A stretch of 25,191 nt of DNA from Chara braunii (lineage: Eukaryota > Streptophyta > Charophyceae > Charales > Characeae), in contig BFEA01000252.1 of NCBI GenBank assembly GCA_003427395.1, positions 1,652,589-1,677,779 of the forward strand, given 5' to 3'. The first letter of the stretch is position 1. Every line of letters starts with the position of its first letter. Made by a program: the position numbers and the translations under genes. Below the pieces are notes generated by a model that saw only the letters and a program-made list of their open reading frames with translations, was not told the origin of the DNA and made no database searches. This document shows positions 1 through 9,479 of the stretch, piece by piece.

Positions 1-191
1 TTAGTATATCTGGTTACCTGATCTGGTCTCACGCAAACACCTCATGCCCACTCACAGAAAACGGTATGCCCACCTGCCATATTTCCTTGCTCTTGGCCCT
101 GAAGTCTGACTTTGCTCAAGATAACTTTTTTTCCTGTTAGTTTTCTGAAGAGGGTAGTTGAGCTTTTGGGGGTGGATGCCGTGTAGGTATC

Positions 192-473
192 TCATGTATG
201 TCTAGGATGCCGTCTGGGCTGGGACGGCGGGCCTGAGCTTGCCTGGAACCTGCCATCTGTCAGTCTGGGCAGGGATGTATGGGGAACTGGCTGGCCTGGC
301 ACAAATCTGTGCTGGGCAGGATCCTGATATGGTAGGCTACCTGGTGGCCTCTGAGGGTCCACCGAGCAGGCAGGCCGTGGAAAAAGAATCAGGGGGACTT
401 GGCCCTCGATCTTGATTTCGTGGACTGTGGGCTGTCGATCAACACAGATCAAAGGTGGCTGTTTCTTATCCAC
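192..473 (-). CDS. Proline-rich ORF, possible last exon of an unknown gene
   Basis: An open frame on the minus strand ends in a stop at its low-coordinate end and stays open upstream of its first Met. Just upstream on the minus strand (around 482-490) an AG preceded by a short mixed stretch could be a splice acceptor. The 93 residues are rich in Pro, Arg and Gln, with a more protein-like N-terminal part (PPLICVDRQPTVHEIKIEGQ). I do not recognise a family or a domain. It could be a C-terminal exon of a neighbouring gene or a chance open frame. It lies on the strand opposite the pyruvate kinase exons. Confidence 0.18.
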   Translation of the reverse strand: MDKKQPPLICVDRQPTVHEIKIEGQVPLILFPRPACSVDPQRPPGSLPYQDPAQHRFVPGQPVPHTSLPRLTDGRFQASSGPPSQPRRHPRHT

Positions 474-749
474 CTCTCCCTTCCTGCTTATGATTCACCA
501 AGCAGTACTCTTTGAAAATACGTACTGCTAAACGGTTTTTCCTGCTATGTCGAACAGAGGCTGCCCACTGTGTCAGTGCAGTGCATACTGGCACGTGGTT
601 TCTTGGAACGGTAAAGGTGGGTACAAATGTGAAGGCAACGGAACGAAAGCTGGAATAGAGAGGAACAGAAGCGAATTAAACTGAGGAGAGTGTGCAGTAG
701 AGAGGAGGAGAGATCCGTGATAGGGAGAGATGAGCTCAACTGGAGAAAA

Positions 750-1105
750 ATACCACCCTTCTTGTACCTTTTCCTCTTTTCCCGGGCTTCATTCTGGTAA
801 CATTTACACATGAGCGTGCATTTCTCTTTCTCTCTCTCTGTATCTGGATGTACTGACTTGAGGACTCTGAGATGTTGTGGACAACACGAGTAGGGGAAAG
901 AGGTACTAGACGGGAGGGAAGCACCCCACTTCTCTCCCCTTTGTCCACTTTTCCCGTTTCCCCACTTCTTCCGCCTGGCAAAGAGTTACACATTGGTGTA
1001 CATCATATCCTCACTCTCTGTGTCTCTCTTTGTCTGGCTGTCCCCTACTGACGACCAGTGGATGCTGAGGCCGAGACATGGAGTCTGTATCCCAGCCAGG
1101 CCTCC
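750..1105. repeat. Diverged two-unit tandem repeat, pyrimidine-rich
   Basis: Two successive blocks share a layout: a CT-rich stretch with CTTTTCC..TTTCCC, then a piece reading TTACACATGAGCGTGCAT or TTACACATTGGTGTACAT, then a CTCTCTGTGTCT-like run. The spacing is about 195 nt. The units are strongly diverged. I see no coding content. The rest of 480-1260 holds nothing I can name. Confidence 0.35.
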
Positions 1106-1261
1106 CAACGGTAGATTGATCGCAAGTGAAAGGAAACCCTACGTAACTCAACACACCAAGGAAGGCCCCAACCTTAAGATTCCAGTCAGCAAGTTCAAAC
1201 ATTGTCTTTGATTTGCTGTCTCGTGTTTGGTCACACAATGTTTGAGGGCTGAAGTAAGTCT

Positions 1262-1745
1262 TATCAGCAGCAAGAGGGCAGAAGAGGCAAAAACAGATTT
1301 GCTTGTTTTGACTCTAGGTTGTACCCCTAACCCGGAAATTATACACAAGCGAAAGATGCCTTGAAAGGTTCTGTAACCTTCTGTGTTGCACAGTTGGGTT
1401 TTTCTCTGCCTTTTCGTGTGTGAAACGGCCCAGGGTCTGTTTAGGGCTCTCGGTTGGTCATGGATAGTGGCAGAGGGGTAAAGAAAGGCTTATTAGAAGC
1501 AAAAAGGGAAGGGGGATAAACGTGGAAGTTGTGCTAGCTGTCACCCTAGGGTTGTATTCCTACAGGACCTGGAATTATGGACCAAAAAAGGTGCGTTAAA
1601 AAAAGGTCGTGTAGTATGTGTACCTTTCTGTGACTCGGAATCGGGTTTTCTTATTGCCTGCTCAGAGCAGAGGATGTTTGGGTGGTGGAGGTGGTCCAGG
1701 GTTTGTTCTCGTCTGCCTGAAACTTTGCAGGCCATAGTGCCTCTT
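1262..1745. repeat. Diverged tandem repeat, period about 231 bp
   Basis: Two units follow each other with matching landmarks in the same order: CTAGGTTGTACCCCT at 1314 and CTAGGGTTGTATTCCT at 1545, then AATTATACACAAG or AATTATGGACCAA, then a GTAACCTTCTGTG or GTACCTTTCTGTG piece, then CCCAGGGTCTGTTTAGG or TCCAGGGTTTGTTCTCG. I see no coding function. It looks like old intronic or intergenic sequence. Confidence 0.5.
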
Positions 1746-2350
1746 TTTCCTTTCATTTGTCAAGCAAAGTAGGTTTGGGTAAGGGAAAAAAGTAAAGCAA
1801 TGAAAAGTTGAAAACGAAGTGCACGATTTTTGAGGTGGCACGTGACAACAAAGGTACGGACACCTACACTACCCTTGTTGAGGTGGCATCTGACAAAAGA
1901 GTTCTACTGCGTAGCATTCTGACGCCTGGCATGAGTAGAATCTGCCTGCACAGCCGTGCGGAGGGGAGGGAATCTCATACTCGAGCCTCCTGTCTTTTCG
2001 ACTGGATCAGCACCTACCCAACAAGCCAAAAATCACCTGTGTGATTTACCACGTGCTCGAGAGCACCAGGACTCTCGTCACCTGTGCATGGCATGAGCTT
2101 GAAGGACCGGTTGGTGACAGCAGTGATACGACGCACCTGCTACAGCCATTGTCCCTCAAATACACCCCGCCCCAGCAGGACTGTATGCGACCTGGAAGAT
2201 GGCTTGTATACACCCGTGATCAGGGAAGACTGTGGATTGTAAGGTGTAGGTGGCTTTCTGTCTGTTCACTTCTTGAACCAGTGGGCGTTGTGATCCCTCG
2301 ATTGTGCAAGAAAGAGGCTTTTGTGGTGCCCCTAGTGATGTCGCACTCGC
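1746..2350. other. Unannotated stretch, no recognisable gene
   Basis: Short open frames occur on both strands, but none has a recognisable motif or domain. A short element reading TTGAGGTGGCA followed by a variable TGACAA block occurs twice (around 1829-1850 and 1878-1898), so this stretch also seems to derive partly from a local duplication. Confidence 0.3.
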
Positions 2351-2764
2351 CAGGCTTGCATGTCCGGATTGCCTGAGAGACAGGTTTGGTGATTTTGCCA
2401 CAAATGGAGGTGAGTAATGTCCATTTTTTTTATTCCGACAAGATGCTCTGTGATCAGGGGGGCTGAGAGGACCCGAGAGGTAATGAACCTCTGCCACCTC
2501 CAACACCTCCCCACACTTCTCATTCCCCCCGATCACAGAGCATCTTGGCCGAATAAAAAGTGGACATTACTCAGCTTCATTTGTGCCAAAAGCGTCAAAC
2601 CTGCCTCTTGGGCGATCCTGACATGCAAGCCTGCCAATTTGCCCATACCTCAGAAGTAGCGAACCTCTGCCGCCTCCAACCCCCCCCCCCCCCCCCCTGA
2701 TCACAGAGCATCGCACCCGAATAGAAAATGGACATCACTCAACTCCATTTATGCCAAAACCATA
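2351..2764. repeat. Foldback repeat with a third partial copy
   Basis: A left arm (2351-2462) and a right arm (2525-2635) are near-complementary over about 110 nt with a 62-nt loop. Matching pieces include GATGCTCTGTGATCAGGGGG against CCCCCGATCACAGAGCATC, and CAGGCTTGCATGTCCGGA against its complement near 2620-2634. A third, partial copy in the right-arm orientation lies at 2698-2764. The linker (ACCTCTGCC.CCTCCAAC) is also repeated at 2487 and 2663, giving a direct repeat of about 176 nt. This resembles a foldback or MITE-like element with an internal tandem duplication. No transposase is encoded. Confidence 0.8.
2680..2697. repeat. Poly-C tract, 18 nt
   Basis: An uninterrupted run of 18 C sits between two copies of the foldback repeat. 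Its length is likely to be unreliable in short-read assembly. Confidence 0.9.
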
Positions 2765-2769
2765 GAAAT

Positions 2770-4600
2770 TGATAAGACCGATACCACTATGTAGTGTGGT
2801 GTGAAACAATGGTCATCTGAGTCGTGGCTACATTATCTTTCTGCCTCAGCCCTATATGCTATGCACATCGGTACCATGCAATATGTCCGCCAGGCCACAC
2901 CGATACCCATCTCCATGGTCGGCACAGACGCACATGCAAACACAAATTGTTAGCATCGGACGTGTACAAGCAGAGTACGTCTTACACATGCATACAGTTC
3001 CCTAACCTTGTGATTGCACTGGGTAGACTGTAATGTCGTTTCCAACTTTCCGGTGTTATGGCACTCCTCTGGGGTACTGTTGTGTATGAACAATATCTTT
3101 GATGGTCACATGCCAGTGCTATCCTCTCCAGTCAAGTCACCAGCCTCCAGGTACTGGGGGCATGTGTACAAAACATCAGGGGTGCACCTCATACCGAATG
3201 GGCCTTCCCCTGTCTGGCAAATGTTGGTTGCAGCCTTCAGACATGGTGTTGGAGTAGATGTCGGTGCACAGGGCATGGAAATCTTATGGAAGAGCGTATG
3301 TATGTCATGCTTTGTGTTGGCGGACTTGCGTTTAGCAAACATTGCAACAGTACTTTTCTAGTCTCTCTCGTCCTCCCTATCTGTATGGAGGGCGTACAAT
3401 CAGTAAACTGGTAGGTGCTTTTGGATTGTTGTCACTTTCGCACAAAGGTGCCTGCCGATTGGAGGCCTTCCTACCTTTGCTATACCCCATGGCCTAGTTT
3501 CCTTCCAGTGTGTGTAGTGCCAGGTAGAGAGCTGTCTACACTCTGAGGGGAACAGAATTAAAGGTTGCAATAGAAATAATTTCAAATCAGGACAATGGAC
3601 ATTATATGCCACTGGCTGTAGTCGACAATTGAAAACACTCTGTTTGGCCAACGAACATTGTAACTGTAGCGGATGTGATTATGAAGTTGTGTGAACTGTA
3701 CGAGAGAGAAGAAATGTGATCTCCCAATTGCTTCTGTAGAAAACTGGCAATTCCGTTTGCTGTATTGCACACTGATGGACATTCCTGACTGTCTTGGAGA
3801 CAAGTCGCTGCATTGCAGGTTGACTCAATTTGAATCTCCTCCTGTTCTCGAGACTGAATACCTCCTGGTGCCATGCCGAACTTAGTGATGTCTACATTTT
3901 TGTCAGGAAATCTGATGGTAAATATTTTATGGTTGAAGTCAAGTTCGAGTAGGACTTCGAAAAACAGCGATTGATACTGCGCAGCGGGGTGCGTCCCCTT
4001 TCTGTTCTGTTACGGTATGGCGTTCTTATGATTTTCTTCTCCTTGGTCGGATACGCTGTGTGTTATGCACAAGTATTGGACCGTGGGCAAACTGCTTGGA
4101 AATGCGCATTCCTTGATGGTGGATAAACTTGCTTGAATGTGGGTAAACTCGTCTCTGATGGCAGGCGGATATGCGGGATAAAGCGCAAACAAAAGTTATA
4201 TGTACGATTGGACCCAGCTCAAACTCCTTGAAAATGCTCATTGCTCTCATTCAAGCTGGAATGACAGGTGAGGATGGTGTTCTGCCATGCTTGTGAGTAT
4301 TCATGGACTCTACAGAGAATGTCAAAGATGCTGCCGTCTGCTATGAACACAATCTAAGCTTCTTCAGTGCATCACAAGGGATGACAAAACACTCTAATGA
4401 AACTGCTCGACCCCCGCAAAAGACAGAACAGCCGAAAATCTCAGACGTAAAAATAAAAATAAAGACAATGCACAAGTAAAAGAAGACCAAAAAATGCACT
4501 ATGCCCCCCCCCCCCCTTTTCTCTCTTGAGNAGGTGACCCGTACTGCAGCAGTTCGGCTGACTCGTTTTTAATTCTATTCTTTGAATTCTTTCAGTTCTT
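2770..4600. other. Non-coding stretch, nothing recognisable
   Basis: No open frame here carries a motif I recognise, and I see no clear repeat or RNA gene. A 13-nt poly-C run lies at 4504-4516 and a single N at 4531. If the exon model is right, this lies in an intron upstream of the exon at 8036. Confidence 0.4.
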
Positions 4601-4617
4601 TTCCCTGTACCCATGAT

Positions 4618-5350
4618 TGCCCAGTAGGCCCAGTGGTATACGGCTGCCGCAGGACTCAGTTATGGCACACAGTGTTTCCTTCAGGCTGCTGGAAAGCAGC
4701 CATGTTTCAGCATTAGCTTTGAGAGCGAGGTGAGATAGACGGAAGAGCGAGTGGAGGTCTCCAGCAACACTAGAGAGAAGAGGCGAAATTACCTGTACTT
4801 CATAGCTAGGGACTTCCACCTGTCCAGGATTTGGGCCGACATCCGGGACTATCAATTGTGGATCCAGACTGGAGCCACTCCCAGTAGGCCCAGTGGCATA
4901 TCGCAGGGCCAGCACTCAGCTGTGGCTCACAGTGGGCCTTGCCTTCAGACTTCTGCAACAGGCTTCTGGAAAGCAGCGCTGTTTCAGCATCAGGGCTGGG
5001 AGCTAGGTTAGCATTAGAGGTAGGAGGTAGACTGGGGAGAGAGGGTGTTTTATGACAACATTGAAGAGCATCAGCGGACTTACCTGGGCGCCACGGCTTG
5101 TGACATTTAGCGCTCTTACTTAGGCCTGCATCTGAACCAGAGCCAGAACTAGTAGGCTGATTTGTATATAGCTGGGCCAGCACTGAGTTGTGGCATGCAG
5201 TGTTACCTTCACACTTCGGCAACAGGCAGCAGGAAAGCAGCGCTGTTTCAGTATTAGGGCTGGAAAGATTGGTGCTATGGGAGCGAGGAGTTGGGCTGGG
5301 GAGAGAGGGAGGTCTACATTGACATTGGAGGGCATGTACTGTGCAGTGTG
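4618..5350. repeat. Tandem repeat, three units of about 262 bp (dispersed-repeat copy I, 5' part)
   Basis: The landmark AGTAGGCCCAGTGG recurs at about 4623 and 4885, with a decayed version (CTAGTAGGCTGATT) near 5147, so the period is close to 262. Each unit then has a CAG.ACTCAG-type piece, a GGAAAGCAGC..TGTTTCAGCAT piece and a GAGAGC(G/T)AGGT-like piece; the first two also carry a TTACCTG piece. A 211-residue minus-strand open frame across two units reflects this repetition rather than a recognisable protein. A similar unit recurs at 6815. Confidence 0.75.
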
Positions 5351-5555
5351 CCACAGTTTGGACGTCACCCTCTCCGGTTGGCATTGAGACATCACACGCA
5401 TACACACTTCGGCGGCAGACGGGTGTGTGGGCACTTCCCATTCAACCACACAAACGTGGGGAACCTTGCACCTTCTCTTATATTGCTTTTTTGTTTTTGT
5501 TCATGGGTAGTTTGTGGTAGTACGAGGATGGAGAGAGAGAGTCCGGGGATCTTGA

Positions 5556-5612
5556 CAACACACACACACACACACGCACGGACGCACACACGCACACGCA
5601 CACCCACACCCA

Positions 5613-5659
<47 letters not shown>

Positions 5660-5690
5660 GCGCGCGCATGCACGCACGCACACACACACG
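5556..5690. repeat. (CA)n microsatellite with interruptions
   Basis: About 135 nt of CA dinucleotides, interrupted by CCCACA units and a short CG-rich patch (5657-5668). Confidence 0.97.
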
Positions 5691-5735
5691 GATCAAAATG
5701 GTTCTATTATGATTCGTGCTGCCTGTCAAAGAAGA

Positions 5736-5759
5736 TTTTTTTTTTTTTTTTTTTTTTTT
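5736..5759. repeat. Poly-T tract, 24 nt
   Basis: An uninterrupted run of T between the CA and GA microsatellites. It could be the reverse of a retroposon poly-A tail, but I see no retroposon body to support that. Confidence 0.95.
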
Positions 5760-5837
5760 CAAGTGCTGGACGGACTCAGTCCGGTTCTACTCATCTGGTT
5801 GGAATAGGGGTTGTTGTGGGGGAAGCTTATAACACAC

Positions 5838-5841
<4 letters not shown>

Positions 5842-5920
<79 letters not shown>

Positions 5921-5921
5921 N

Positions 5922-5988
<67 letters not shown>
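5842..5988. repeat. (GA)n microsatellite containing an N
   Basis: About 147 nt of pure AG/GA repeat with one unresolved base at 5921. The true length may differ. Long open frames of alternating Arg and Glu across it are artefacts. Confidence 0.97.
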
Positions 5989-5990
<2 letters not shown>

Positions 5991-6400
5991 CTTCTGTTTG
6001 TCTCCTCTACCCTCCCATATCCGCCGCCTCTGTTCTACTTCTGGTGTGAGAGCCACAAACCAGAGACTGGTGACCCTTTCAGGAGGCTATGACCCCGGTT
6101 TCAGACTTGACATTATACTTTGTGACAATTGTGGGACTTCAAGACAGATTACTATTATTTTGGTTGTATGTTCGCTCTCCCAAACTTCCATCTCCATCTC
6201 TGTCCTCCATCATCTGTGGATTTCTCCGTGCTTGATGCTTTTCCCAAACTTACATCCTCATCTCTCTCCTTCATCATCTGTGGATTTCCTCCTGTGTGTG
6301 TTTCAAGGAGGGACCGTTTCCCTATGTATGCTCCCCTCCTCACACCTTGACATGAGGATGATGTCTACATGCATTGAGCCACTAGTCTGATAAGTCTGTG
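5989..6400. repeat. Dispersed repeat copy I, 3' part, with a 63-nt duplication
   Basis: This block shares ordered landmarks with 7130-7400 and 9780-10110: CAGAGACTGGTGAC, TTCAGACTTGACATT, and CACACCTTGACATGAGGATG followed by ATGT. Inside it a segment starting TCCCAAACTTCCATC (6179) is repeated at 6242 in slightly changed form. I find no protein signature. It may be part of a non-autonomous transposable element. Confidence 0.6.
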
Positions 6401-6814
6401 GGCCCTTAGCGTGTCTGTGATTGGTGTGAGTAGTTTTTCTCTGTTCTGTTTTTCCTTTTGAGATTATTGGCAGTATGGATTTGTAAGAGTTAAAATAGCT
6501 TGTTTCAGGGAGGTTTTGTCTGTTCCAGGTCTTGTCTGGTGTGTGAGAAGCCATTGTGTAGGTTCTGGTTTCCACTTTTTGACCATTTCAGGCCCAGCAG
6601 ACTGTTGCCCGTGTCTGGCCTGAACCTGTTTTTTTTGTGGTAGAGACTGGTCCAGCCCTTGCCTGTTCCTAGGCTTGCACTGGTGCATCAGCAGGGTTGC
6701 TTGGACGTCCGGTTGGGACCCAGGCTTGGACCAAGCATGTAGACCAGGACTAGAGCCTGCATCTAGAACCGGTGATTGTGGTTTACATCAGACGGCCCCA
6801 GATGCTGGACGGTA
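6401..6814. other. Unannotated stretch
   Basis: Mixed-composition DNA without a recognisable gene or repeat landmark, lying between two copies of the dispersed repeat. Confidence 0.4.
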
Positions 6815-7400
6815 GTTTCCGGTAGGCCCACCGGTATGTGGCTGGGTGAGCTCTCAGTCTGGAGGACAATTGGGTAGTTTCACTGTTGGGGTAGGCTGCA
6901 GGAGAACAGCGCTGTGTTTGAGCATTGGTGCTAGAGAGCTAGGTAGCATCAGAGGAGAGAGGGATATGGTCTACAGTGGCATTCTGGAGCAGTGGAGTAC
7001 GGACCAGGGGTTGTGACCTGGGACTGCTGCCAGACACGGGCTGGTCTTCACTTATAGACCTCATATAATCGAGTCTGGAGGTGTAGTGGGTAAGTAAACA
7101 AGGTAATAGTCTTTCCTCGACCCCTCCTTGGCAGCCTCCTCTGTTCCGGTTTTAGTGCAAGAGAGAGACCAGAGGATGGTGACTATTTCAGGGAGGATAC
7201 GCCTCCAGATTCGCCGTTGTATTTGGTGACGGATCATAGAACTTGCACAGAGACTATGATTATTCGGCTGTTACATTGGAGTCGTTGCTCTCTTCCTCTT
7301 ACGCTTTTTCCACACCGTCTCCATGCTCTCCTCCTGGCATGTGGACATGATGATGTTGTGGGAGGAGGTCGTTCATTTGCAGTGTTCTGCTTGGATTGTT
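6815..7400. repeat. Dispersed repeat copy II
   Basis: The landmarks of copy I appear in the same order but without the long microsatellites: GTAGGCCCACCGGTATGTGG, then AACAGCGCTGTGTTTGAGCA, then GAGCTAGGTAGCATCAGAGG, and later AGACCAGAGGATGGTGAC and a GGACATGATGATGTTG piece. The order shows that the 5' unit (4618-5350) and the 3' block (5989-6400) belong to one element. I see no coding capacity. Confidence 0.55.
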
Positions 7401-7477
7401 TGCAACTTTGCATGTCTTTCTTCACGCCGGTGATTCCCTGGTTGTGCGCATTTACCTCTCTCCTGATAGGCACGTAT

Positions 7478-7481
<4 letters not shown>

Positions 7482-7545
<64 letters not shown>
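7482..7545. repeat. (TG)n(GA)n compound microsatellite
   Basis: About 34 nt of TG followed directly by about 30 nt of GA. Confidence 0.97.
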
Positions 7546-7548
<3 letters not shown>

Positions 7549-8035
7549 TATTGTCTGAATTCCTTGTAGTATTTGGGTCAAATGCTCTTTCTGTCAGAAT
7601 GCACGTGGGCATGCAGACACTTAATGGGAGGATGTGTCAAGTTGTCGAATTGCATTATGAAGGGGGCATTGGCGGAATAGGGAGTTGTCCCATAAATTTA
7701 TTTAGGGGGCTTGTTGTATGCATACTGGATGCAGCCCAGGAGGTGCAAGCACAAGCAGCAGGCTTTCACCAGGGATGTCCAGGGTCATTCCCTGAAGTTG
7801 CCTGGATCTTCGTGGCGTGTCCTTGAAAATTTTGTGGGATGATTATAAGTGGTGTTTGAAGATGGGTTGTCAACTTGTCACCAATTCAAAGCCAGTGAAT
7901 GTTGTTTGGACTTATTTATGGGTCTGTCATTTCTGACTGTCTTTACTTTCTCCCCTTTTTTAATGGAGGTTTCTAGTGGCGGAGCTGATATGGATGTCAC
8001 TTGTTTCTGTGACTTTGTTGTTGTGCACATTGCAG
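7546..8035. other. Probable 3' end of an intron upstream of the pyruvate kinase exon
   Basis: No recognisable gene. The final bases form a T-rich stretch (GACTTTGTTGTTGTGCACAT) leading to TGCAG, a good splice acceptor for the exon that starts at 8036. Confidence 0.5.
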
Positions 8036-8079
8036 CTGCCCGTTTTGATCTCACGTACGGTGATTGGAATGTGCATGAG
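8036..8079 (+). CDS. Pyruvate kinase, internal exon (substrate-binding ARFD segment)
   Basis: A 44-nt exon is bounded by TTGCAG on the left and GTACGT on the right. It reads two bases of a split codon (phase 1 entry), then ARFDLTYGDWNVHE, and leaves in phase 0. Pyruvate kinase makes pyruvate and ATP from phosphoenolpyruvate and ADP. The segment corresponds to the family's N-terminal motif after GM(S/N)V, which in one class of plant cytosolic enzymes reads ARFDFSWGD...HQ. The Arg corresponds to Arg72 of the rabbit muscle enzyme, which contacts substrate, and the following Asp and Thr fall on the K+-site positions Asn74 and Ser76. The exon is too short to prove alone. The support comes from the matching exon at 23457, which continues the protein with exact spacing. 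I did not find the preceding exon. Confidence 0.7.
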
Positions 8080-8233
8080 GTACGTCTGGTCCGTTTGAGC
8101 ATGCTGTGTCTTATGTGGCCCTTCGGCTGTCTTGTCTCTTGTCTAAGCTGCTTTCACCTGTTTGGTCGCATTTCATTGTATTTCAGGTTGCATACTGTGA
8201 CTGCCGACCATTTTGCAGCTTACAAGTAGGGTG

Positions 8234-8349
8234 GACTATCGTCTTCACCCGAATAGAATGCCCGGTCATTATCACTGTAGGTAGACTGAAAGTTCCACCA
8301 AATACAGCTATAATGACCGGCGTTCTATTCGGGTGAAAACGGTAGTTGC
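8234..8349. mobile_element. MITE-like hairpin
   Basis: Two arms of about 46 nt (8234-8279 and 8303-8349) are inverted copies with roughly 38 matching positions, separated by a 23-nt loop. The core TTCACCCGAATAGAATGCC and its complement are the best-conserved part. No coding sequence is present. The size and shape fit a small foldback or MITE-type element. The motif CACCCGAATAGAA also occurs in the foldback repeat near 2714. Confidence 0.75.
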
Positions 8350-8560
8350 GATCAGTCTGGCCATCTGCTGGCGCTTGATTAGTACAGCCCGAACCAAATC
8401 TTATGTCTAACTATAGGAAAAACGTGTATAACATAGTCTGCAATTGTCCCAACGTCATCCCTCTGATTGGTAGCTGTTGCATGGCGTCTATCAATGCCTA
8501 TATGCTGAAGTCAACCCTAGGAAAGGTATGCTGAGGTCCAAAATCCTGTGATAAAATTCG
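8350..8560. other. Unannotated intronic stretch
   Basis: Nothing recognisable was seen here on either strand. Confidence 0.4.
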
Positions 8561-8610
8561 GACCGCCCGGCGGCCCTGCCATCGTCCGGTAGGGCTCCCG
8601 GGCGGCCTGG
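8561..8610. repeat. GC-rich short inverted repeat
   Basis: GACCGCCCGGCGGCCCTGCC (8561-8580) faces GGTAGGGCTCCCGGGCGGCC (8588-8607) as an imperfect complement with a 7-nt loop. Similar GC-rich text (GGGCCGCCCGGGTTCCGGG) is found near 10647, so this may be a piece of a repeated element. Confidence 0.55.
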
Positions 8611-8751
8611 CCGGTTGGGTCTCCCGGTGGGTGCCGGGTGGGCCTAGCACAATTTTGTATGCAGGTGGGGGGAGGCCTTTTTCAGCCAGTGGCGGGCTCC
8701 CCGGACGCCTGGTGCCTGAAAAACAAATTGGACTTTCTAGGAGTGAGGGGC

Positions 8752-8827
8752 AGGCCTTTTTCGGCGACTGATCCCAGCCGCCGATCTGCGAAGATCGGTG
8801 GCTGAGATCAGTCGCTGAAAAAGGCCT
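8752..8827. repeat. Near-perfect 36-bp stem hairpin
   Basis: Arms 8752-8787 and 8792-8827 are complementary at 33 of 36 positions with a 4-nt loop (GCGA). All three mismatches are transitions. In a plus-strand transcript two become G-U wobbles and one is C-A. The arm's first 14 bases, up to a single change, recur as a direct copy at 8673-8686. It could be a miniature foldback element or a template for a hairpin RNA; the sequence alone does not decide. Confidence 0.85.
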
Positions 8828-9047
8828 TGTCCCATCCCCCCTGGTGGGCTACGACCCCGCATTCAAATGCGAACGGGGGATTGTCCTCCTCGCGCACGAA
8901 GTTCGAAGCCCTGCCGCCGTCATCCAGCTGCCTTGGCCCTGCGTCATCCAGGTGCCCTCTGTGCATAACCAACCTCGTCCTCCTCGCGCGGAGCTCCCAA
9001 TGCGCTGCCCGTCATTGAGCTGCTATGTCATCGTTGATCTGCCCATC

Positions 9048-9140
9048 ATCTTCTTCTTCTTCACTCTTCCTCCTCTTGTCTTCTTCTTCTTCTCTCCTCT
9101 TCATTTCGTCCTCTTTTCTCTCTTCGTCCTCGTCCTCCTT
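9048..9140. repeat. CT-rich (pyrimidine) tract
   Basis: About 90 nt consist almost wholly of C and T with CTT and CTC repeats. A 256-residue plus-strand open frame (8844-9614) passes through it and gains runs of Phe and Leu from it, which I take as a compositional artefact. Confidence 0.8.
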
Positions 9141-9159
9141 TCCTGTTACATGCTGCGCC

Positions 9160-9400
9160 TGCAACAGGCAGCACGGGCCATTTTCAGGCCCGTGACGTTT
9201 TCAGTCCAAAAGCCTGAAAACAAGGGCCTACAGGCCCTGTGTCGTTTCAGCCTGAAACTGAGGGCCATTTTCAGGCCCTCATCAGAGCGACCCGCCCTGA
9301 AACTCAGGCACCAAACCAGGGTCTTAGCACAGGCCATTTCGGGCTTGTTTTCAAGACAACCCCTGGTCGAGCTTCAACGCCAGGGTCTGGCACGTTTCGG
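9160..9400. repeat. Cluster of TTTCAGGCC / CCTGAAA motifs
   Basis: The motif TTTCAGGCC and its complement, with close variants, occur repeatedly in both orientations. GGGCCATTTTCAGGCCC appears at 9175 and again near 9261. The density of short palindromic modules is high. It may be an old inverted-repeat or regulatory array of a transposable element. Confidence 0.55.
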
Positions 9401-9427
9401 GGCGTTGGCAAGAGAAGCCTCCTGGAC

Positions 9428-9436
9428 GGAGCAGCA
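9428..9436 (+). promoter_or_regulatory. TATA-like box
   Basis: CACTATATAGGACTGG lies after the TTTCAGG cluster and just ahead of dispersed-repeat copy III. It fits a TATA-box consensus, but no transcript or coding region downstream supports it. Confidence 0.2.
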
Positions 9437-9479
9437 CTATATAGGACTGGCCCGCCCTGCAGGCCGGCAGGTAGTTCCT

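Noticed and set aside
1915-1945. TPGMS reading as a possible preceding pyruvate kinase exon (expected AGMS)
   Set aside because: No GT donor follows in the needed phase, and the upstream residues do not fit the family's KIV..GP.SR segment.
4806-5441. Minus-strand open frame of 211 residues with an internal repeat
   Set aside because: It lies across the 262-bp tandem repeat, whose period is not a multiple of three. No domain is seen, and the Ser/Pro/Leu-rich text reflects the repeat.
5520-5700. CRISPR-like or satellite array in the CA-rich region
   Set aside because: There are no unique spacers; it is a simple dinucleotide tract with small interruptions.
5291-6049. Plus-strand open frame of 252 residues with His-Thr and Arg-Glu runs
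   Set aside because: It consists mainly of translated CA and GA microsatellites, with an N inside.
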